Source of the DNA: an uncultured Christensenella sp.
GTDB lineage: Bacteria; Bacillota; Clostridia; Christensenellales; UBA3700
Direction of reading: 5' to 3'
DNA length: 10,458 nt
NCBI GenBank assembly: GCA_910578245.1
Contig: CAJTPC010000028.1
Span: 5,742-16,199 of the forward strand
Of this stretch, positions 7,797-10,458 are shown in pieces. The notes beneath the pieces were generated by a model. The model was given only the letters and a program-made list of their open reading frames with translations, had not been told where the DNA came from and searched no databases. The translations under genes were made by a program, and so were the position numbers. Position 1 is the stretch's first letter. Every line of letters begins with the position of its first letter.

Positions 7797-8695
7797 GAGA
7801 TATATCTTTTGGACAGTATTATCCCGTAAAATCTTTTGTCCACAATATCGATGCGAGAATAAAAATATTCGTGACGTTGCTGTATATGATTTCGGTATTT
7901 TTTATCGTGTCGTATACGACTTTTGTTTGCATGTTTGCGCTTTTAATGATAATAATCGCTATCTCCCACGTGCCTTATAGAATAGTTTTCAGAAGTATAA
8001 GAGGACTGATTTTCTTATTGATTTTTACGGCAATAATCAATATCTTTTTTACGTCGTCAGGCAATGTGCTTTTGCCTATAAAAATTGGCAAACTGGTTAT
8101 TAATATAACAGATCAAGGAATCAATTTTGCAATAAAAATGGCTTTGAGATTTTCATTGCTCGTCTTAGGGTCTTCGATATTGACTTTTACTACGACGCCG
8201 ACGGAACTCACCGATGCGCTGGAAGTAATCTTGAAACCTTTGACATATATCAAAATCCCCGTACATGATTTGGCTATTATTATGTCGATAGCGCTGAGAT
8301 TTATCCCCGGACTTATGGATGAAACTGACAAAATTATGATGGCGCAAAAGGCTAGAGGCGCCAATCTTGACAGCGGTAACTTCTTCAAAAAAATCAAGGC
8401 AATGTTGCCTGTGCTTATCCCGCTTTTTGTAAGCGCGTTTAGAAGAGCCGACGAGCTTGCCGACGCTCTGGACGCAAGATGTTACAACGCGTCTGGAAAA
8501 CGCACTAAAATGAAGGTCTTTAAGTTGAAAACTACGGACTTAGTAGCGTTTTTCGCGTTTGTTGCGCTTGTCGTTTTGATTTTCTTGGATAAGTATCTTA
8601 TTGGCGCTATGGTAACTCCTCCCGACCTCGGAGGATTTGAAGTCCAAGGTCTTGATATTTTCGTATATAGACTTATTATGACAATTACGGGTTGA
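7793..8695 (+). CDS. ecfT: ECF transporter transmembrane coupling subunit EcfT
   Basis: Integral membrane scaffold that links the EcfA1-EcfA2 pair to interchangeable S components. The 300 residues show hydrophobic segments near 24-41, 43-58, 71-86, 112-132, 160-173, 203-215 and 250-266, although some of these may be amphipathic or coupling helices. The two Ala-Arg coupling motifs are visible as AQKARGA (184-190) and ALDARCY (225-231). The second has Cys where Gly is frequent, a known variant. The start overlaps the ecfA2 stop by four bases (ATGA), and GAGGAGG at 7779-7785 lies 7 bases upstream, so translational coupling is likely. A C-terminal segment of about 30 residues after the last clear hydrophobic stretch (PPDLGGFEVQG...) includes a further hydrophobic end. 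Confidence 0.93.
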   Translation: MRDISFGQYYPVKSFVHNIDARIKIFVTLLYMISVFFIVSYTTFVCMFALLMIIIAISHVPYRIVFRSIRGLIFLLIFTAIINIFFTSSGNVLLPIKIGKLVINITDQGINFAIKMALRFSLLVLGSSILTFTTTPTELTDALEVILKPLTYIKIPVHDLAIIMSIALRFIPGLMDETDKIMMAQKARGANLDSGNFFKKIKAMLPVLIPLFVSAFRRADELADALDARCYNASGKRTKMKVFKLKTTDLVAFFAFVALVVLIFLDKYLIGAMVTPPDLGGFEVQGLDIFVYRLIMTITG

Positions 8696-8697
8696 GT

Positions 8698-9435
8698 ATG
8701 GCGAGATATAAGTTGACGGTATGTTATGACGGTGGCGATTATTACGGATTTCAAAGACAAAACGCTTTGCCTACTGTTCAGCAAAAACTTGAAGAAGCTC
8801 TTTCAACTCGCTTTCAACAAAGCATATCCGTCCACCCAAGCGGAAGAACCGACGCGGGAGTACACGCAATAGCTCAAGTCGTGCATTTTGACGTGGATAG
8901 CGAGATTAAAACGTCGAGTTTTGGCTATAGTATCAATACGCTTTTACCCAAGGATATAGCAATCACTTCTTGCGAAAAAGTAAACGATGATTTTCATGCG
9001 CAATTCGGAGCAAAGCGCAAGACGTATCTATATAAAATTTGTCTTTGTAAAATTCACAGCCCTCTTAAACGTAAATATTTTCACGTATGTTTTTACGATT
9101 TGGACATTGTAAAAATGCAAGACGCTTGCAAATATTTTGTGGGAGAACATGATTTTAGAGCTTTTATGCTTGCCAATGACGAAAAAGAAAACACTGTTCG
9201 CACGATATATAATTTGAGTGTAGAAAAGTTTGACGATGAAGTGCATATAAGAGTAACTGGCAACGGCTTTTTGCATAATATGGTACGAATTATAGCAGGC
9301 ACGCTTGTAGACGTCGGCAGGGGTAGGCTCGTTCCTCAAGATATTCAAAAAATAATCGCCTCAAAAAGACACGTGGGCACGGGTAAGACACTTGACCCGC
9401 AGGGATTATATCTTGAGAGCGTAGAATATAAGTAA
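8698..9435 (+). CDS. truA: tRNA pseudouridine synthase A
   Basis: Cytoplasmic enzyme that converts uridines 38-40 of the tRNA anticodon arm to pseudouridine. The 245 residues fit Firmicutes TruA. The catalytic motif GRTDAGVHA is at 49-57 with nucleophile Asp52. RKTYLYKI and the C-terminal NGFLHNMVRIIAGTLVDVGRG block are also family hallmarks. The ATG at 8698, two bases after the ecfT stop, is preferred. A TTG at 8692 overlapping the ecfT stop is in frame and would add two residues, but TruA proteins normally begin just before the YDG segment. There is little Shine-Dalgarno sequence (GGGTTGAG), so translation probably depends on coupling to ecfT. ecfA1-ecfA2-ecfT-truA is a conserved Firmicutes order, but rplM-rpsI, which often follow, are absent here. 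Confidence 0.96.
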   Translation: MARYKLTVCYDGGDYYGFQRQNALPTVQQKLEEALSTRFQQSISVHPSGRTDAGVHAIAQVVHFDVDSEIKTSSFGYSINTLLPKDIAITSCEKVNDDFHAQFGAKRKTYLYKICLCKIHSPLKRKYFHVCFYDLDIVKMQDACKYFVGEHDFRAFMLANDEKENTVRTIYNLSVEKFDDEVHIRVTGNGFLHNMVRIIAGTLVDVGRGRLVPQDIQKIIASKRHVGTGKTLDPQGLYLESVEYK

Positions 9436-9595
9436 GTTCGGCGAGAAGGGAGGCGTCATAATTTTACACGGCAATAATTTCTCCCATACTTCGTCAAACT
9501 CTTTTGTCGTACGGCAAGTACGACTGCATTCGTTTTTCTCGTCTGAAAGAAATGCTTGCTCGTGAAAATCTTATGCCACTCCATTCTCACCGAAC
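9436..9595. repeat. ~160-bp imperfect palindromic element, MITE-like
   Basis: The segment starts on the first base after the truA stop. Its ends are inverted repeats: GTTCGGCGAGAAGGGAG at 9436-9452 matches the minus strand from 9595 (GTTCGGTGAGAATGGAG) at 15 of 17 positions. The match continues inward with small gaps, for example CATAA, TTT...CACG, GCAA and ATTTCT on both arms, to about 9485 and 9545. The arms then diverge but meet in a perfect central stem, GTCGTAC (9506-9512) and GTACGAC (9518-9524), around GGCAA. The centre of the ends (9515.5) and of the inner stem (9515) coincide, so the whole unit is one palindrome. No transposase and no clear target duplication are present. It fits a MITE or dispersed palindromic intergenic element, and its RNA hairpin might also end the truA transcript. 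Mobility is inferred. Confidence 0.6.
9456..9584 (-). other. 42-codon ORF inside the palindromic element, doubtful gene
   Basis: An ATG at 9584 on the minus strand opens a 42-codon frame ending in TGA at 9456. The product would start MEWHKIFTSK and be very basic (many Lys and Arg). It sits wholly inside the palindrome, and the only SD-like bases (GGTGAG) lie 1 base from the ATG, too close. I recognise no domain. It is most likely a by-product of the repeat and could be annotated as a spurious hypothetical protein wherever the element recurs. Confidence 0.2.
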
Positions 9596-9597
9596 CG

Positions 9598-9623
9598 TTT
9601 GCCTCAAAGTGAGGCTAGGCAAA
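9598..9623. other. Nested alternative hairpins downstream of the palindrome
   Basis: TTTGCCT (9598-9604) pairs with AGGCAAA (9617-9623) around a 12-base loop. Within it GCCTC (9601-9605) can instead pair with GAGGC (9611-9615). The two stems share bases and exclude each other. No T-run follows, so it is not a standard terminator. Function unknown. Confidence 0.4.
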
Positions 9624-9636
9624 TCTAAAAGCAACT

Positions 9637-9709
9637 GTCAATTAGAGCATAGTTGATAAATTTCAACCTTTAGACGTCAATTTGAGCGAAACGAAGTGAA
9701 GTCGAAGAA
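9637..9709. repeat. Short direct repeat GTCAATTnGAGC and GAAG-rich stretch
   Basis: GTCAATTAGAGC (9637-9648) and GTCAATTTGAGC (9676-9687) match at 11 of 12 positions, 39 bases apart. The second runs into a GAA-rich stretch (GCGAAACGAAGTGAAGTCGAAG, split here as 9686-9696 and 9697-9707). It has the look of a dispersed intergenic repeat in gut Firmicutes, but copy number cannot be seen here. Confidence 0.35.
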
Positions 9710-9730
9710 TCTATATAGAAAAAATATTAT

Positions 9731-9736
9731 AGAGGA
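9731..9736 (+). promoter_or_regulatory. Ribosome binding site that sets the phosphatase start
   Basis: AGAGGA lies 7 bases before the ATG at 9744. This supports that start over an in-frame GTG at 9696, which lies in the repeat-like stretch and lacks an SD sequence. Confidence 0.75.
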
Positions 9737-9743
9737 AAATAAA

Positions 9744-10214
9744 ATGCATAGAATAATGTTCGTATGTCACGGCAATATATGCCGTTCGCCAATGGCGGAA
9801 TTTGTGTTCAAAGACATAGTTAAGGGAGCGGGGAGAGAAAAAGACTTTGTTATAAGTTCCTCCGCAACTAGCAGTGAAGAAATAGGCAATCCCGTGCACT
9901 ACGGCACGGTTAGGAAACTGTCGCAATACGGAATTAGTTGCGCGGGAAAACGCGCCGTAAGATTGACAAGGGAAGACTATAATAAATACGATATGTTTAT
10001 CGGTATGGATAGTTATAATTTAGTTAATATGCTCAAAATTTTCGGCAGTGACCCCGATGTCAAAATTCACTCTATGCTTGAGTTTGTTGGGGAGAATAGA
10101 GACGTAGCAGATCCTTGGTATACGGGAGATTTTGACAAGACTTACGACGATATAAAAGCAGGTTGCGAAGCGTTATTTAGAAATTTGATTAGTCTAAATA
10201 AAAAACAAATTTGA
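9744..10214 (+). CDS. Low-molecular-weight protein tyrosine phosphatase family protein
   Basis: Predicted cytoplasmic phosphatase that removes phosphate from tyrosine (in Gram-positive bacteria often on capsule or exopolysaccharide tyrosine kinases; in other relatives on arginine). The 156 residues are typical. The phosphate-binding loop C-x5-R-S is VCHGNICRSP with Cys8 as nucleophile and Arg14. The general acid is Asp123 in DPWYTGDF near the C-terminus. The loop residue after the Cys-His-Gly-Asn core is Ile, as in tyrosine-type members. There is no neighbouring kinase or polysaccharide gene, so the substrate is unknown. The ATG at 9744 is chosen for its RBS and because the protein then begins right at the first beta strand (HRIMFVCHGN). 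An in-frame GTG at 9696 would add 16 charged residues without homology-like character. It is separated from truA by 308 bases and is probably transcribed independently, though I see no convincing promoter. Confidence 0.93.
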   Translation: MHRIMFVCHGNICRSPMAEFVFKDIVKGAGREKDFVISSSATSSEEIGNPVHYGTVRKLSQYGISCAGKRAVRLTREDYNKYDMFIGMDSYNLVNMLKIFGSDPDVKIHSMLEFVGENRDVADPWYTGDFDKTYDDIKAGCEALFRNLISLNKKQI

Positions 10215-10301
10215 TAACTAAATTTCTACAAGATACTAATTAACATAAAAATACAAAAAAACTAAATATTACAACAATTTTTAATAATTACAAAAAATCA
10301 G

Positions 10302-10330
10302 TTGACAATAGTTTTCATTTATATTATATT
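10302..10330 (+). promoter_or_regulatory. Near-consensus sigma-70 promoter of tRNA-Glu
   Basis: TTGACA (10302-10307) is a perfect -35. TATATT (10325-10330) is a near-perfect -10 at the ideal 17-base spacing. Transcription should begin near 10337, about 14 bases before the mature tRNA 5' end. This is the strongest promoter in the window and suits a stable RNA. Confidence 0.9.
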
Positions 10331-10350
10331 GTAAAAGCGTAATTTAATAT

Positions 10351-10425
10351 GGCTCCATGGTCAAGCGGTCAAGACATCGCCCTTTCACGGCGGTAACTCG
10401 GGTTCGATTCCCGATGGAGTCACCA
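10351..10425 (+). tRNA. tRNA-Glu (anticodon UUC), CCA encoded
   Basis: Full cloverleaf. The acceptor GGCTCCA (10351-10357) pairs with TGGAGTC (10415-10421) with one G-U; the discriminator is A10422 and encoded CCA is 10423-10425. The D-stem is GTC/GAC (10360-10362, 10373-10375). The anticodon stem TCGCC/GGCGG (10377-10381, 10389-10393) encloses loop CTTTCAC with anticodon TTC at 10384-10386. The T-stem TCGGG/CCCGA (10398-10402, 10410-10414) surrounds TTCGATT. It reads GAA and GAG codons. Further tRNA genes may follow beyond the window edge. Confidence 0.97.
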
Positions 10426-10430
10426 AACGA

Positions 10431-10448
10431 GGGGTATACGAACACCCC
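10431..10448. other. Short hairpin after tRNA-Glu
   Basis: GGGGT (10431-10435) can pair with ACCCC (10444-10448) around an 8-base loop, 5 bases after the tRNA CCA. The window ends 10 bases later with no T-run visible, so it could be a terminator stem, a spacer hairpin in a tRNA cluster, or chance. Confidence 0.3.
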
Positions 10449-10458
10449 GCCGAAATTA

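Noticed and set aside
8692..8697. TTG at 8692 as the truA start
   Set aside because: It overlaps the ecfT stop and adds only two residues; the ATG at 8698 gives the usual TruA N-terminus.
9506..9537. Central stem GTCGTAC/GTACGAC plus T-run as a standard intrinsic terminator for truA
   Set aside because: The T5 run begins 8 bases after the stem, too far for a normal U-tract hairpin. The stem is better explained as the centre of the larger palindrome, which could still affect termination.
10215..10300. Search for a terminator or small gene after the phosphatase
   Set aside because: The stretch is very AT-rich with no stable GC-containing hairpin and no plausible ORF; the only clear signal is the tRNA promoter that follows.
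10351..10458. tRNA-Glu as an integration site of a mobile element
   Set aside because: No integrase gene and no repeat of the tRNA 3' end is visible in the window.

Overview
The window looks like chromosomal DNA from an anaerobic, probably gut-dwelling Firmicutes of the class Clostridia. This rests on a single-chain pyruvate:ferredoxin oxidoreductase, the ecfA1-ecfA2-ecfT-truA gene order typical of Firmicutes, GGAGG-type ribosome binding sites, an encoded tRNA CCA end, AT-rich intergenic DNA and a BspA-type leucine-rich-repeat protein. No species can be named from the sequence. The standard genetic code fits all genes.

Layout: (1) 1-2065, the 3' part of a BspA-like LRR surface-protein gene whose frame is open to the left edge; the visible 5' end is an exact 21-bp tandem repeat coding for a Pro-rich linker. 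(2) 2088-2119, a near-ideal bidirectional terminator shared with the convergent nifJ gene. (3) 2144-5695 (minus), complete nifJ with its own promoter and strong RBS. (4) 5711-5886, a divergent promoter region. (5) 5887-9435 (plus), a tightly packed operon ecfA1-ecfA2-ecfT-truA: the energising module of a group II ECF vitamin/metal transporter plus tRNA pseudouridine synthase A. No substrate-binding S component is present, as expected when one ECF module serves S proteins encoded elsewhere. (6) 9436-9743, about 308 bases without a conventional gene. It begins with a roughly 160-bp imperfect palindrome inserted exactly after the truA stop, resembling a MITE or dispersed palindromic element. (7) 9744-10214, a low-molecular-weight protein tyrosine phosphatase. 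(8) 10302-10425, a near-consensus promoter and tRNA-Glu(UUC), after which the window ends.

Most of the window is housekeeping: pyruvate oxidation to acetyl-CoA and reduced ferredoxin, micronutrient uptake, tRNA modification and a tRNA. I see no defence system, CRISPR array, integrase, transposase or new multigene system. The points most worth following up are the palindromic element after truA, the Lys-rich C-terminal extension on EcfA2, and the modular LRR protein with its repeat linker at the window edge.
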